NCBI GenBank assembly: GCA_002869725.1
Contig: PKTY01000387.1
Location: forward strand, 1 to 38,619
Source: Desulfuromonas sp.
GTDB taxonomy: Bacteria; Desulfobacterota; Desulfuromonadia; Desulfuromonadales; BM103
DNA: 38,619 bases
Reading direction: 5' to 3'
Shown here: positions 7,360 to 17,400 of the stretch, piece after piece
Layout: every line of letters begins with the position of its first letter
How positions within the stretch are numbered: the first letter of the stretch is position 1
The notes under the pieces: model-generated
What the model saw: the letters and a program-made list of their open reading frames with translations, nothing else
The model's database searches: none
What the model was told of the DNA's origin: nothing
Program-made: the position numbers and the translations under genes

Positions 7360-8148
7360 ATGAAAGTTCTGCTCTCCCTGCTTTTCGCCATCTATCTGGC
7401 CGCCGTCCTTGGCTATCTGGTCCGGCTCGCCTGGGACCGCCCCTGGCTGGGCAGGCTGGCCCTCGGCCTGGTCATGGGCGGAGTCATCCTTCAGACCGGA
7501 CTGCTCGGCTGGCGCTGGTGGCAGGCCGGTTACCTGCCAGTTTCCAACTTGTTTTCGACCCTGTTCTTCTTCAGTTGGGCGTTGGAGCTGATCTACCTCT
7601 ATTTCGAGCTGCGCTACCGGATCGGAGCCACCGGGCTGTTCGTGATGCTTCTCAACCTGGTTCTGCTGGCCGGAGCCCTCCCCCGAGAAGCCCAGATTTC
7701 CCCTCTGATTCCCAGCCTCGACACACCACTGTTTACCCTGCACATCCTCTTTTCGTTCGCCGGCTATGCCTTTTTCGCCATGGCATTTTCCATCGGCGCC
7801 CTCTACCTGGTGCAGAGTCGCCTGCAGACTCGCCATCTGCCCGACAAGCTGCTGCTGCGTCGAATCAACGAGGAGTCGATTTTTCTGGGCTTCGGCCTGT
7901 TCAGCCTGTGCATGATCGCTGGCAGCTACTGGGCCTACGTCGCCTGGGGCTACTGGTTCTCCTGGAACATCAAAAGTGTCTGGTCGTTCCTGGTCTGGAT
8001 CTTCTATGCCGGCATGTGCCATGCCAAGTTCGTGCGCCGCTGGCAGGGGAGCGTCTACGCCTGGCTCTCCATCGCCGGTTTTGCGGTGGTCCTGTTCACC
8101 TACCTCGGCATCGGCCTGCTGCTGCAGAGCAATCATCCCCTGGAGTAG
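7360..8148 (+). CDS. CcsA/ResC-like cytochrome c assembly (heme handling) membrane protein
   Basis: A polytopic inner-membrane protein of the cytochrome c assembly family (CcsA/HemX type), 262 residues with about eight hydrophobic helices. In System II, CcsA with ResB moves heme across the membrane and attaches it to apocytochromes. The conserved histidines before (FTLHILFSFAGY) and after (AGMCHAKF) the tryptophan-rich loop are present. The loop reads VAWGYWFSWNIKSVWSF, against the usual WGxYWxWDPKETW: the Asp is Asn and one Trp is displaced. It sits 6 nt upstream of a ResB-like gene, so the two form an operon and probably a complex. A HemX-like role in heme synthesis is possible, but the ResB neighbour argues against it. 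ATG follows GAGG. Confidence 0.8.
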   Translation: MKVLLSLLFAIYLAAVLGYLVRLAWDRPWLGRLALGLVMGGVILQTGLLGWRWWQAGYLPVSNLFSTLFFFSWALELIYLYFELRYRIGATGLFVMLLNLVLLAGALPREAQISPLIPSLDTPLFTLHILFSFAGYAFFAMAFSIGALYLVQSRLQTRHLPDKLLLRRINEESIFLGFGLFSLCMIAGSYWAYVAWGYWFSWNIKSVWSFLVWIFYAGMCHAKFVRRWQGSVYAWLSIAGFAVVLFTYLGIGLLLQSNHPLE

Positions 8149-8154
8149 CCGGTC

Positions 8155-9225
8155 ATGAACGGGTCTGACGACAAAAGACTGTTACGAAAGCTGTGGGAAT
8201 GGGGATGTTCTCTTAAGCTGGCGATCTATGTTGCCTCGCTGGCCACCCTGCTGATCATGGGCGGCTCGCTGATCATGCACAAACACCCGCAGCTGTTCGG
8301 CCCGATGGACCAGATGCTGATGGGCGAGTGGCTCACCGGGGCCTGGCGACAGGCACCCCAGCTGATCTGGTGGGTCCCCTTGAGCGGTCTCTGCCTGCTG
8401 CTGTTTGCCGTCAACACCCTCTGCTGCCTGATCGACTGGCTGCAGCGCATCCGCAGCCGCTGGCGCAAAACCGGCGAATACCTGATCCACACCGGCTTCA
8501 TCCTGCTGGTCATCGCCTACGCCTGGAACAGCGTGGACGGCTTTCGCAGCGGCCCGCACCGATTGTTCCCGGGAGATCAGCTCGAACTGCCATCCATGCC
8601 CGGCTATGGACTGCAACTGGATGCGTTCACTCCAGAGTTGAGCGACACCGGCCGGCCCCTCGATATGCCCAGCCAGGTCTCTTTGTGGCGCGACAAACGC
8701 AAGATCACTGAAGGCGAAGTCCGCATCAATCATCCCCTGACTTATCGAGGCCTGATTGTACTCCCCTCTTCGTTCGGTCGCAGCCTCGAGGGCTTCAGTT
8801 TTCATCTACCAGGTCGGGGGATGGTCAACCTGACTGCAGGAAGCCTTCTGCCTCTACCCGGCGGCGGTCAACTGCGGGTTGTCAACCTGCTCCCCGATGT
8901 ACGACGCGTCGGCCAGAACCAGGTCAGCCCGGTCAGCGACCAGCTCGGCAATCCGGCCATGCAACTGCAACTGCAGGGAGCCGATGGTAGCCTCTGGCAG
9001 GGCTGGTACCTGCTGCGCGAACGGCCTCCCTCGGAGATGATCGCCGCCGGGGCTCCCTTGCGACCAATCGAGCCGCTGTTTCGCACCTACAGTCTTCTGC
9101 TCGTCAACCGTGATCCCGGCAGCGGTTTGGCTGCAATCGGCGCAATCTGCATGATCATCGGGGTGTTGCTCGCCTTCTTTTCCTTTTATGCCAAGCGAGC
9201 CCGCGGCGACCGCCCGGAAGTTTGA
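8155..9225 (+). CDS. resB: ResB-like cytochrome c biogenesis protein
   Basis: The partner of CcsA in System II cytochrome c maturation, thought to hold apocytochrome or heme at the outer face of the membrane. It opens LWEWGCSLKLAIYVASLATLL, the ResB first helix, followed by two more helices (about residues 70-95 and 108-125). A soluble domain of about 200 residues comes next, with GFRSGPHRLFPGD at its start, and a final helix lies near residue 325 (AIGAICMIIGVLLAFFSFYAK). At 356 residues it is shorter than many ResB proteins. It lies 6 nt behind the CcsA-like gene, opposite to the common ResB-then-CcsA order, and ends 9 nt from a convergent gene. Confidence 0.82.
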   Translation: MNGSDDKRLLRKLWEWGCSLKLAIYVASLATLLIMGGSLIMHKHPQLFGPMDQMLMGEWLTGAWRQAPQLIWWVPLSGLCLLLFAVNTLCCLIDWLQRIRSRWRKTGEYLIHTGFILLVIAYAWNSVDGFRSGPHRLFPGDQLELPSMPGYGLQLDAFTPELSDTGRPLDMPSQVSLWRDKRKITEGEVRINHPLTYRGLIVLPSSFGRSLEGFSFHLPGRGMVNLTAGSLLPLPGGGQLRVVNLLPDVRRVGQNQVSPVSDQLGNPAMQLQLQGADGSLWQGWYLLRERPPSEMIAAGAPLRPIEPLFRTYSLLLVNRDPGSGLAAIGAICMIIGVLLAFFSFYAKRARGDRPEV

Positions 9226-9234
9226 TCCACAGCC

Positions 9235-10692
9235 TTATCTGACCGTCTTGATCCTCTGTCCGGCTGACAATTGGTCACCCAGGCTCATCCCGTTCATCCA
9301 GGCAATCTTCTCCCAGAGAGTCTTCTCTATCTTTGCCGACTGCAGAAAAGTCTGCAGGCTGGCAGGCCGCCGAACCTGCTCAACATGAATGCGACGGGGC
9401 TGAGGATTACGCTTCGCTTGATCTCGGATTGCACTGAAGCTGTCGACAGGCAGGGTGAGGGACTGTTGCAGTTTGGCAAAATCAGCTTCCGCGGTCATGC
9501 CGTGAAAGGCCAGCACCTTTCCCTGACCCTGAATATACTCGGACTGAATGACCGCCCGCTTTCCCTGATCGGTCACCACCAAAACCTGCTGAAGTGAGGG
9601 CATTCCAGCTTTGGTCCCATTTACCGACCGAGCCAACTCGGCTTTGAGGTCTGTGACGAAACTGGCAGCCAGCGGAGCGATCTCAGCTCCCTGTTTGACC
9701 TCGAAAAAGATCAACCCTTTCTGATCGGGCGAGGCCATCTGAATCTGCTGCCCCTCTCTGGCAAAATTCCAGTCGGCTGGAACCCGGAACTGTACTCCCA
9801 GCTCGGGGAGATAAAACCAGTCACCTTCAAGAAACCCTTGGCGCGGATCATCCCCGTAGACCATGCCATCAATCCTTTGCAGATAGCCGTCACGGTTGAC
9901 CCGCACTGCCTGCCCGGGCCGTTCAGCCTGCCAGCGCGCGGCCATCTCGCGCACACTGGCCTGGCGGTTGACCGGGTTGGGGTGGGTTGAGAAAAATTCA
10001 GGGAGTCGGCCGCCGTCGCCGCCATCAAGGGAGCTCATCCGCTCGAGGCTGGTGAAAAAGTCGGCCAACTTCCCGGCATCGAACCCGGCCTTGCTGGCAT
10101 ATTCGACACCGAGGGCATCAGCCTGGCGTTCATCATCGCGGCTGAACTTGAGAAAAAGCAGGCCGGTCCCGGCCTGCAGCAGTGGGCCAAGCAGCTCACC
10201 GTAGTCGCCAGCCAGGCTGATGCCAAGACCGACCCCGAGATTGGTCAGCATCATCTGACTGTACTTGCGTGCTGAATGGCGGGCCGTGACATGGCCAATT
10301 TCGTGACCAAGGACCCCTGCCAGTTCGGCTTCATCGTTCACTGCGGCAAGCAGACCGCGGGTTACATAGATATACCCCCCCGGAGCGGCAAAGGCATTGA
10401 CCACCGGGGTATCCATCACCTTGAAGCTCCAACCAAGTTCCGGTCGGTGGGAGAGTCGCGCCATCGGCTGTCCCAATCCCTCGATATAGCTGTTCAGGGG
10501 CGTGTCAGGATAAAGTCCGTATTGCTCGATCACCGCCTGATCGGTCTGTCCTCCCATCTGCCGCTCTTGCGGCTCACTGAGCAACATCAGTTCCTGCTGG
10601 CCGGTCACCGGATTGACCGCACAACCCGACACAACCGCAAGCATAAAGCAGCACAGACTGACCAATATCCGCGAATTGCTGGCAACTATCAT
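9235..10692 (-). CDS. M48-family zinc metalloprotease lipoprotein (BepA/YfgC-like)
   Basis: A periplasmic zinc protease, probably an outer-membrane lipoprotein involved in quality control of envelope proteins. A short hydrophobic leader ends in the lipobox VVSGC. The zinc motif HEIGHVTARHSA lies near residue 135, the third ligand region is DERQADALGVEYASKAG, and STHPNPVNR is typical of M48 proteins of the BepA group. The C-terminal part carries a domain starting VQFRVPADWNF and ends in a LysM-like stretch (MNGMSLGDQLSAGQRIKTV). The track start is a GTG at 10698; the ATG at 10692 has GGGAGG 5-6 nt upstream and is preferred. It stands alone, convergent with resB and divergent from the secreted-protein gene. 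Confidence 0.88.
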   Translation of the reverse strand: MIVASNSRILVSLCCFMLAVVSGCAVNPVTGQQELMLLSEPQERQMGGQTDQAVIEQYGLYPDTPLNSYIEGLGQPMARLSHRPELGWSFKVMDTPVVNAFAAPGGYIYVTRGLLAAVNDEAELAGVLGHEIGHVTARHSARKYSQMMLTNLGVGLGISLAGDYGELLGPLLQAGTGLLFLKFSRDDERQADALGVEYASKAGFDAGKLADFFTSLERMSSLDGGDGGRLPEFFSTHPNPVNRQASVREMAARWQAERPGQAVRVNRDGYLQRIDGMVYGDDPRQGFLEGDWFYLPELGVQFRVPADWNFAREGQQIQMASPDQKGLIFFEVKQGAEIAPLAASFVTDLKAELARSVNGTKAGMPSLQQVLVVTDQGKRAVIQSEYIQGQGKVLAFHGMTAEADFAKLQQSLTLPVDSFSAIRDQAKRNPQPRRIHVEQVRRPASLQTFLQSAKIEKTLWEKIAWMNGMSLGDQLSAGQRIKTVR

Positions 10693-10812
10693 CGGCACCT
10701 CCCGTCATCAATCGACTTATTGTTTGTTAAACGATGCCCGATTCCGTTATGGATTTCAAGCTGTTCACAGACTCCAGCAATAAAATTCTGGCCCTTCCCC
10801 GGTCTATGAACC

Positions 10813-10823
10813 TGTGCTAAAGT
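10813..10823 (+). promoter_or_regulatory. possible extended -10 element before the secreted-protein/comEC operon
   Basis: TGTGCTAAAGT resembles an extended -10 (TGnTAAAGT), about 45 nt before the ATG at 10870; no convincing -35 is seen. The same 11-mer lies upstream of the permease gene. Weak. Confidence 0.25.
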
Positions 10824-10869
10824 TATGGACAGTGTTTTGTAATTCTATTGTTTCGAGGGGAGCCAACTG

Positions 10870-12027
10870 ATGCTTGGTACAAAAATGGTCAAAGTCCTGA
10901 CTTATCTGTTTCTGCTTGTTTTTACGACTTTCGGACTGGTCTCCGGGAGCCAGGCGGCTGAACTGACCCAGCGCGATTGGATGATCGAGCTGGTCAATAC
11001 CCTCGATCTCTCCTTCGGACTTCCAGACGATCCCGAGGACACTGATTATACGCAAATCCTGGGGGGGAATCGTACTTTTCGTTTTGAAACGGAGGATATT
11101 TACGCTCCGGACGAGGACGAAGTTTCCAGGATGGCGTTCGGCAATTTCGGAAGTTTCAGTGGTTCGGCCTGGTTGAACGGTCTGAGCCGTTCCACAATCG
11201 TTCACCTGCGCTTCACCCTCCCCCTTGGTGGCCTTTTCCGTTTCAGCGCCGGGTTGCGCAACGGACCTCATGAGTTCAGCCTCGGTGATGAGCGGTTGAC
11301 CGCTTCCGGTGAGCAGAGATTCAGTCATGTCGAAATCGCAGAAGTGTCGCTACAGGCGGGCGCCCAGGAGATTGTCGTCACCCTGCCACCCGGCGGCGCC
11401 ATCGACTATATCGAATTGACCGCCCCAGCCCTGTTTCCGATCAGCCCAAGGCACAACTGGCAGCCCGAGCAGCCGCTTGAGTGGGACGATATTCAGACCA
11501 CACTTCTCCAGGCCTTTGAACTCGGTGACCTTCTCAGTGCAGCAGATTCACCACAGCACTACGAAGCGGAAGATCTCGACCTGCACAAGGAACAGACCTT
11601 TTCCCTGACCAGCATCGAACACCTCGGGCGTCCCAGTGGCGACGGATGGTTGCGAGCCGGCAATCTCCCCGGCCAGCTCGTATTTGCCTTCGAGCTCGAG
11701 TCCGGGAACTTTTACCGACCAGCCCTGCGCATTCTGGGAAAACAGGTTCGGGTCGACTTCAACCACCAACACCGGCTGTCCATTGCCGGTCTCAGCTACC
11801 TTGAGAACTTCTCCCTAAAACCGCTTTTTCTCTACCAGGGGACCAGCCAGGTCAGCATCGACCTGCCGGCCGGGGGAGGATTCGACTATTTCGAACTGAC
11901 CGAACTCGACAGTTCTCTGGACGCCGCTAGCGAACTGCTTGGCCTCAAACCGGACTCTCCTGCGCCAACCACAAACGACCTGGAATATCTGGCAGCCCTG
12001 CTCGCCGCCTTCGGAAGCAACCGCTGA
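10870..12027 (+). CDS. secreted protein with two CBM6/35-like beta-sandwich repeats, family not recognised
   Basis: A 385-residue exported protein with a clear Sec signal peptide (hydrophobic to about residue 24, cleavage near SGSQA-AEL). I do not recognise a named family. Two regions share a layout: about 70-182 starts FETEDIYAP and ends TLPPGGAIDYIELTAP; about 228-341 starts YEAEDLDLH and ends DLPAGGGFDYFELTELD. An opening E-x-E-D and a closing D-Y-x-E-L are typical of carbohydrate-binding modules of the CBM6/CBM35 kind, so I infer tandem galactose-binding-like domains. A short, possibly helical tail follows. No catalytic motif is seen. ATG follows GGGGAG. comEC begins 3 nt downstream, so the two are almost surely co-transcribed; a role at the cell surface in DNA or polymer binding is speculation. 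Confidence 0.7.
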   Translation: MLGTKMVKVLTYLFLLVFTTFGLVSGSQAAELTQRDWMIELVNTLDLSFGLPDDPEDTDYTQILGGNRTFRFETEDIYAPDEDEVSRMAFGNFGSFSGSAWLNGLSRSTIVHLRFTLPLGGLFRFSAGLRNGPHEFSLGDERLTASGEQRFSHVEIAEVSLQAGAQEIVVTLPPGGAIDYIELTAPALFPISPRHNWQPEQPLEWDDIQTTLLQAFELGDLLSAADSPQHYEAEDLDLHKEQTFSLTSIEHLGRPSGDGWLRAGNLPGQLVFAFELESGNFYRPALRILGKQVRVDFNHQHRLSIAGLSYLENFSLKPLFLYQGTSQVSIDLPAGGGFDYFELTELDSSLDAASELLGLKPDSPAPTTNDLEYLAALLAAFGSNR

Positions 12028-12030
12028 TAG

Positions 12031-14388
12031 ATGGCCCCTTATTGGCTGCTCGGCGTTTTTGCGTCGGGCATTGCCTTGGCCAGACTGTTTCCCACACCAG
12101 TCTCTCCACTGGCGCTGGGTTCCTGTGCAAGCTTGCTGGCCATCAGCTGGTTTCTGCTACGCAATCACTCCACGGTCTGGCTGCCTCTGCTGGTCGCAAC
12201 CGCGCTCTGCGGATTTTTGCTCACTCATGGGGCTCTTATCCCTACTGGTCACTCCGGACATATCAGTCGTTTCGCCGGCAACGACCAACTCATCATCGAA
12301 GCTAGGCTGATCAGTCAGGAGAAGACCGCAAAACAAGGGGTCAGAGCCCTTCTCGAAACCACAATGGTCATCAAGGGTGAACAGGGGACGGACACTCACG
12401 GCAGACTGCAGCTGAGAATCGAAACCGGAGGACTGCGGGCTCGTCCAGGCCAAATGATCCGCTTCCGCGGACGTATCCGCACCCCGCAACGCTTTGGCAC
12501 CCCGGGCGAATTCAACTATCCCCTGCATCTGGCCAGCCAAAAGATCTACGTAACCAGTTTCGTCACACGAGGGGAAGATATTTTGATTCTTCCCCAGCAT
12601 CCGGCAGGTCAAACCTATTTTTGGGAGGAGATTCGCCATACCCTGGCACAACGGATCGATCAGACCGTCGAGCCGCATCGATCCCCTCTGGTTAAAGCTC
12701 TGACTATCGGCATGCGTGGCGAAGTCAGCGACGAGCAACGTCGTCTGCTCAGCGAAAGTGGTGTCGCCCATCTCTTTGCCATTTCCGGATTGCACTTCGG
12801 TCTGCTCGGTTATCTGCTCTACATCGGCAGTGGCTGGTTTTACCGCCGCAGTCACAGGCTGATTCTGCTTCTGCCGCCCAAGCGGATCCTCCCCCTGCTG
12901 TTGATCGCCCCCCTTGGCGGATACCTCTGCTTGACTGGCAATAGCTGGTCGACGGCTCGCGCCTTCTGCATGGCGGCACTCGCCGCCGCTCTGCTGGTTG
13001 GATATCGTCGCACTCCGCCTCTAGTCATGCTTGCCACCACGGCGCTGATCCTGCTCATCTTGTCACCCCTGGCTCTGTTTCAACCCGGTTTTCAGCTCTC
13101 GTTTGCCGGCCTAGCTGGGATTCTGCGTTGGATGCCAGGGTGGCAAGAGCGGACGAGAGGATTTCCTCAACTTTTTCGCTGGCCTATAACCATTATTCTG
13201 ACCACAACTGCAGCCACCCTGGGGACCTCCCCTATTCTTCTCTGGCATTTCCATCAGCTCTCACCAGCCGGAATCCCGGCCAATCTGCTGGCCATTCCGC
13301 CGATTGCCTGGGGGGCCGTTCCTGCATGCCTGTTAGCAGCCTCCACGTCCTGGTTCGCACCGCAGCTATCCGATTTGAGCTTCCAACTCGCAGGGGCAAT
13401 CATCGAGTTGACTCTTGATACGGTCGGCTGGATTGCCGGCCTGCCGGGGATGGACCCTGTCTATTATCCGTTGGCCCAGGGAGAGATGCTGATACTTGGC
13501 GCCCTGCTCTTCAGTCTGCTCTGGCAGTCAAACAGTCACAGAGAGCGCCTGGTGCGGTGGGGACTGCCGACACTGGCGCTGGCAATCGCAGTTTCAAACT
13601 CACCGGGTCCCCGTGACAGCCTGCAAGTGATCGCTCTAGCGGTCGGCCAGGGGGACGCCACCCTGGTCACCTTGCCTGGCAACCGACACTACCTGATCGA
13701 TGGAGGAGGGCTTCCGGGTTCAACCATTGATGTCGGAGAACGTCTGGTCGCCCCGGCTCTCGGCCGCTTGGGGGTTCACCATCTCGATGGCATCATCCTC
13801 ACCCACGACCACCCCGATCATCGCGACGGGCTCCCCGCTGTCATCGACCACCTGCCGGTTGACAACTTCTGGTCGGCAATCCCTCCGGAGGAGCTTCACC
13901 CCACCCTGGCTTCGCAACTGAAGTTGCACGGTGTTCGCACCCACCAGCTTCAGGAAGGTTGGCGGGAACTCCCCAGCAGTGCCGGACAGGGGCTCATGCT
14001 GTTTACCCCGAATCAGCAGGCTCGGGACCTCAATAACCGGTCCGTTATTGTCATGGCGTCCGACCAGCACAACCGGGTTCTGCTCACTGCCGACCTAGGC
14101 CCTGAGGGTCTTCGCCAACTGTTGGCCGAACGCCAAACCGAGTCGGTGAACCTGCTGAAGATCTCACACCACGGTAGTCGTCACTCAGCTCCGGACGCTT
14201 TTCTGAGCGCTTTTCGGCCCGAAATCGCCTTCGTTTCAGCTGGCCGGAACAACCTCTACGGATTCCCCCACCCGGACACCCTTGACTGTTTCAGCCAAGC
14301 CCAAGTAGAAGTCTATCGCACTGACCAAGACGGAACCCTGATCCTCAACAGCGAGCCTTATGGCTGGCAGGTTAAAACGAGACTTTAG
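12031..14388 (+). CDS. comEC: DNA internalization competence protein ComEC/Rec2
   Basis: The inner-membrane channel that brings single-stranded DNA into the cytoplasm during natural transformation. All three parts are present in 785 residues. An N-terminal membrane/OB-like region (DUF4131 type) is followed by the multi-helix Competence domain, which opens LTIGMRGEVSDEQRRLLSESG and continues FAISGLHFGLLG. A C-terminal metallo-beta-lactamase-like domain from about residue 530 has the metal motif ILTHDHPDHRDGL, LLTADLGPEG and KISHHGSRHS. The gene looks intact. It ends in TAG 17 nt from the convergent RND gene. The pil genes on the other strand would provide the uptake pilus motors, though pilB is interrupted. 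Confidence 0.93.
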   Translation: MAPYWLLGVFASGIALARLFPTPVSPLALGSCASLLAISWFLLRNHSTVWLPLLVATALCGFLLTHGALIPTGHSGHISRFAGNDQLIIEARLISQEKTAKQGVRALLETTMVIKGEQGTDTHGRLQLRIETGGLRARPGQMIRFRGRIRTPQRFGTPGEFNYPLHLASQKIYVTSFVTRGEDILILPQHPAGQTYFWEEIRHTLAQRIDQTVEPHRSPLVKALTIGMRGEVSDEQRRLLSESGVAHLFAISGLHFGLLGYLLYIGSGWFYRRSHRLILLLPPKRILPLLLIAPLGGYLCLTGNSWSTARAFCMAALAAALLVGYRRTPPLVMLATTALILLILSPLALFQPGFQLSFAGLAGILRWMPGWQERTRGFPQLFRWPITIILTTTAATLGTSPILLWHFHQLSPAGIPANLLAIPPIAWGAVPACLLAASTSWFAPQLSDLSFQLAGAIIELTLDTVGWIAGLPGMDPVYYPLAQGEMLILGALLFSLLWQSNSHRERLVRWGLPTLALAIAVSNSPGPRDSLQVIALAVGQGDATLVTLPGNRHYLIDGGGLPGSTIDVGERLVAPALGRLGVHHLDGIILTHDHPDHRDGLPAVIDHLPVDNFWSAIPPEELHPTLASQLKLHGVRTHQLQEGWRELPSSAGQGLMLFTPNQQARDLNNRSVIVMASDQHNRVLLTADLGPEGLRQLLAERQTESVNLLKISHHGSRHSAPDAFLSAFRPEIAFVSAGRNNLYGFPHPDTLDCFSQAQVEVYRTDQDGTLILNSEPYGWQVKTRL

Positions 14389-14405
14389 ATGAAAATTTTG
14401 AGCGA

Positions 14406-17400
14406 TCAGCAAACGGGCAGTTTCTGCTTGGCATCTTCGATCAGCAGATAAAGGCAGGGGACCAGCAACAGGGTGATAACCGTGGCAAACAGTATCCCAT
14501 AACCGAGGGAAAGAGCCATGGGGATCAGGAAGCGAGCCTGACGAGAGGTTTCGAAGATCATCGGCGCCAATCCGCCGAAGGTGGTCATGGTCGTGAGAAT
14601 GATTGGCCGGAAACGACGGGTTCCGGCAGCGAGAATCGCATCATGAGCCGACAGACCTGCCAGACGTTGCCGGTTGGCATAGTCGATGAGCACCAGGGAG
14701 TCGTTGACCACCACCCCGGCCAAGGCCACCATCCCCATCATGCTCATCAGACTCAGGCTGTACCCCATCAGCAGGTGACCGAGGATCGAACCGACCACAC
14801 CAAAGGGGATGGCGAGCATGACGATCAGCGGCTGGACATAACTGCGAAACGGGATGGCAAGCAAAAAATAGATGGCGACCAGAGCCAGGCCAAAACCGCT
14901 GAACAGACCACCGAGACTCTCCTTCATGCTGGCCTGGCGCCCTTGGTAACTGGTTGTGAGTCCTGGATAGTCGCGAATCAGCTGGGGCAGAATTTCATTG
15001 TCTAGGGTTGTCTGGATCTGGCCGACCTCGTCGATCGGCTCGACTTCGGCCTTGACAGTCACCGTACGACGGGCATCCCGCCGGTTGATCACCGTGTAGG
15101 CCCGCCCGCTCTCGACCTCGGCCACATCGAGCAGTGGCACAAAGGTTCCGGCCGGGGTGCGCAAAAGCAGGGTTTCGACATCAAAAGCGCTGCTCCGTTC
15201 AGCCTCCGGACGCCTGACCCTGACCGTCAGCTCATTGCGACCACGCTGCTGGCGCAGAGCGGTCGCCCCGGAGAAGGCATCACGGACCTGGCGAGCGACA
15301 TCCCTGGAGGTCAGCCCGAGTATCTGCCCTTCGGGTTTGATACGAAAATCGAGTTGCGGTTTCCCCGGGGCGACACCATCATCGACATCCTTGACATTGG
15401 CAAACTCTTCGAGGCGGCCAGCTAAAGCGGTACTGGCGCGATCCAGAACAGCGGTATCGCGATGCGACAATTCGACCGTTAAGGCCGACCCGCGCCCCGG
15501 ACCACCACGGTCAGACTCGAAACGCAGCGATTCAAGGCCGACCAGGGTTCCGACCTCCTCCCTCCAGAGTTCGGTCACGCGGCCGGTACTGAGAGGACGG
15601 ATTCCTGGCGGTGTCAGGTAGGCCGTAATCCCAACCTGGTTCTCATCGACTTCGGCGAAAACCCCCTGCAGCAGCGTCTCTCCACCATGTTGTGCTGCAA
15701 CCCGTTCCATGGCCTCAACCAGCTTTACGCCCACCGCCTCGGCATGATCAGGCGGACTCCCGGGGGGGAGCACCGCTGTCACCACGGCACTGTCCGACTC
15801 AACCCGCGGCATCAGAATGATACCGACCCGACCGCTGGCGGCATAACTGACCACAACCAGCAACAGCCCGAGACCGAGAGCGATGGTCAACCCGCGCCAG
15901 CGGATCGCCCGCTCCAGAAAAGGCCGGTAGACCTGCTCGACAAAATGGATCAGTTGACGGCTGAATGCCTGCTGCCGAGCGTGCAGACGAGCGGTCATTC
16001 GGGATGTGGGGCGACTTTCGGTATGGGCCAGGTGGGCAGGGAGGATCACCAGGGCCTCGACCCAGGAGATCAGGAACACGGTAATCACCACCAGCGGGAT
16101 GGCTTGCCAGATTTTGCCCATGAAACCCGGCACAAAATAGAGGGGGAGAAATGCCACCACATTGGTCAGAATCGCATAAGTAACCGGCACGCAGACATCA
16201 CGGGCGCCAAGGATGGCCGCTTTGGGCAGTCCATAACCTCGCTGGCGGTATTCGTAGATGTTCTCCCCGGCAACGATGGCATCATCAACCACGATACCGA
16301 GAGCGACGATGAAAGCGAACATCGAGATGATGTTGATCGTCACCCCCATCGACGGCAAAAACAACAGCCCCCCCAAAAAAGAGGTTGGAATGCCGACTGT
16401 CACCCAGAAAGCGAGTTTGAATTCGAGGAACAGGCTCAGCAGCAGCAACACCAGCAGCAGCCCGATGAAGGCGTTCTTGAGAAGCAGGTGCAAGCGTTGC
16501 TCATAAATGTCAGAACGATCACGATTGATATCCCAGTCGATTCCCGGCGGCAGGTCGGCCTCGATATCGACCATAGCGTTACGCACTGCCCGCGAAACGC
16601 TGATCGGGGTCTGATCCCCAACCCGAAAGATCTCAAGTTCCATACTGCGCCGGCCGTTAAAGCTGGCAAACCGCTCACTGTCCTCGAAGCTTTCGGTAAC
16701 CTTGGCCAGCTGGTCAAGGGTAACCACACTGCCGTCAACGCTGGTAATGATCGGAATTCTGGCGAAGTCACGCGCCAGGTCGCGGCGATCGGCCACCCGC
16801 AACAGGATATCCCCTCCCCTGGCCTTGATCGATCCTCCCGGAATCTCGACCGCAGCAGACGCGATACGATTGGCCACATCATTAACAGTTAAACCGTAGG
16901 AACGCAGGGTCGGCTGAGAGATCTCGACGTGGATCTCGACATCCCGAACACCACGCAGGTCGATCTGGGTAATCTCAGGGCTCTGCAATAGACGGTCGCG
17001 AACCTGTTCGACGGTCTCCCGCAGGACGATTTCTGGAACATCGCCATAGATTTGCACGTTGAGAACTTCGCGACGGCGAGCCAGCAAAGAGACCTGGGGC
17101 TGTTCGGCATCATCGGGAAAGGTGGTGATGCGATCAACCCCCTGCTTGATCTCCTGGTAGACTTTCTGCTGATCGCTATCGGCAAGCAGTTCAGCGTTGA
17201 CGGTGGCATGCCCCTCACCGGCGATGGCCGTCAGCTCCTTGATCCCTTCCAGGCCGCGGACCGCCTCTTCAACAGCCAGCACAATCCCCTGCTCAACCTC
17301 CTCCGGGCTGGCTCCTGGATAGGCGACACTGATTCTCACCATGTCGAGTTCGAATGCTGGGAAGACTTCTTTCTTGATCTTTCCCGACATGTAGATCCCG

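Noticed and set aside
7201-8136. Minus-strand ORF (311 aa) opposite the CcsA-like gene
   Set aside because: Gln/Glu/Gly-rich antisense shadow of a membrane protein gene with no recognisable domain.
15687-16892. Long plus-strand ORF (401 aa) opposite the RND pump gene
   Set aside because: The composition (rich in His, Gln, Asp) and lack of motifs are typical of an antisense shadow; the pump gene on the minus strand is clear.
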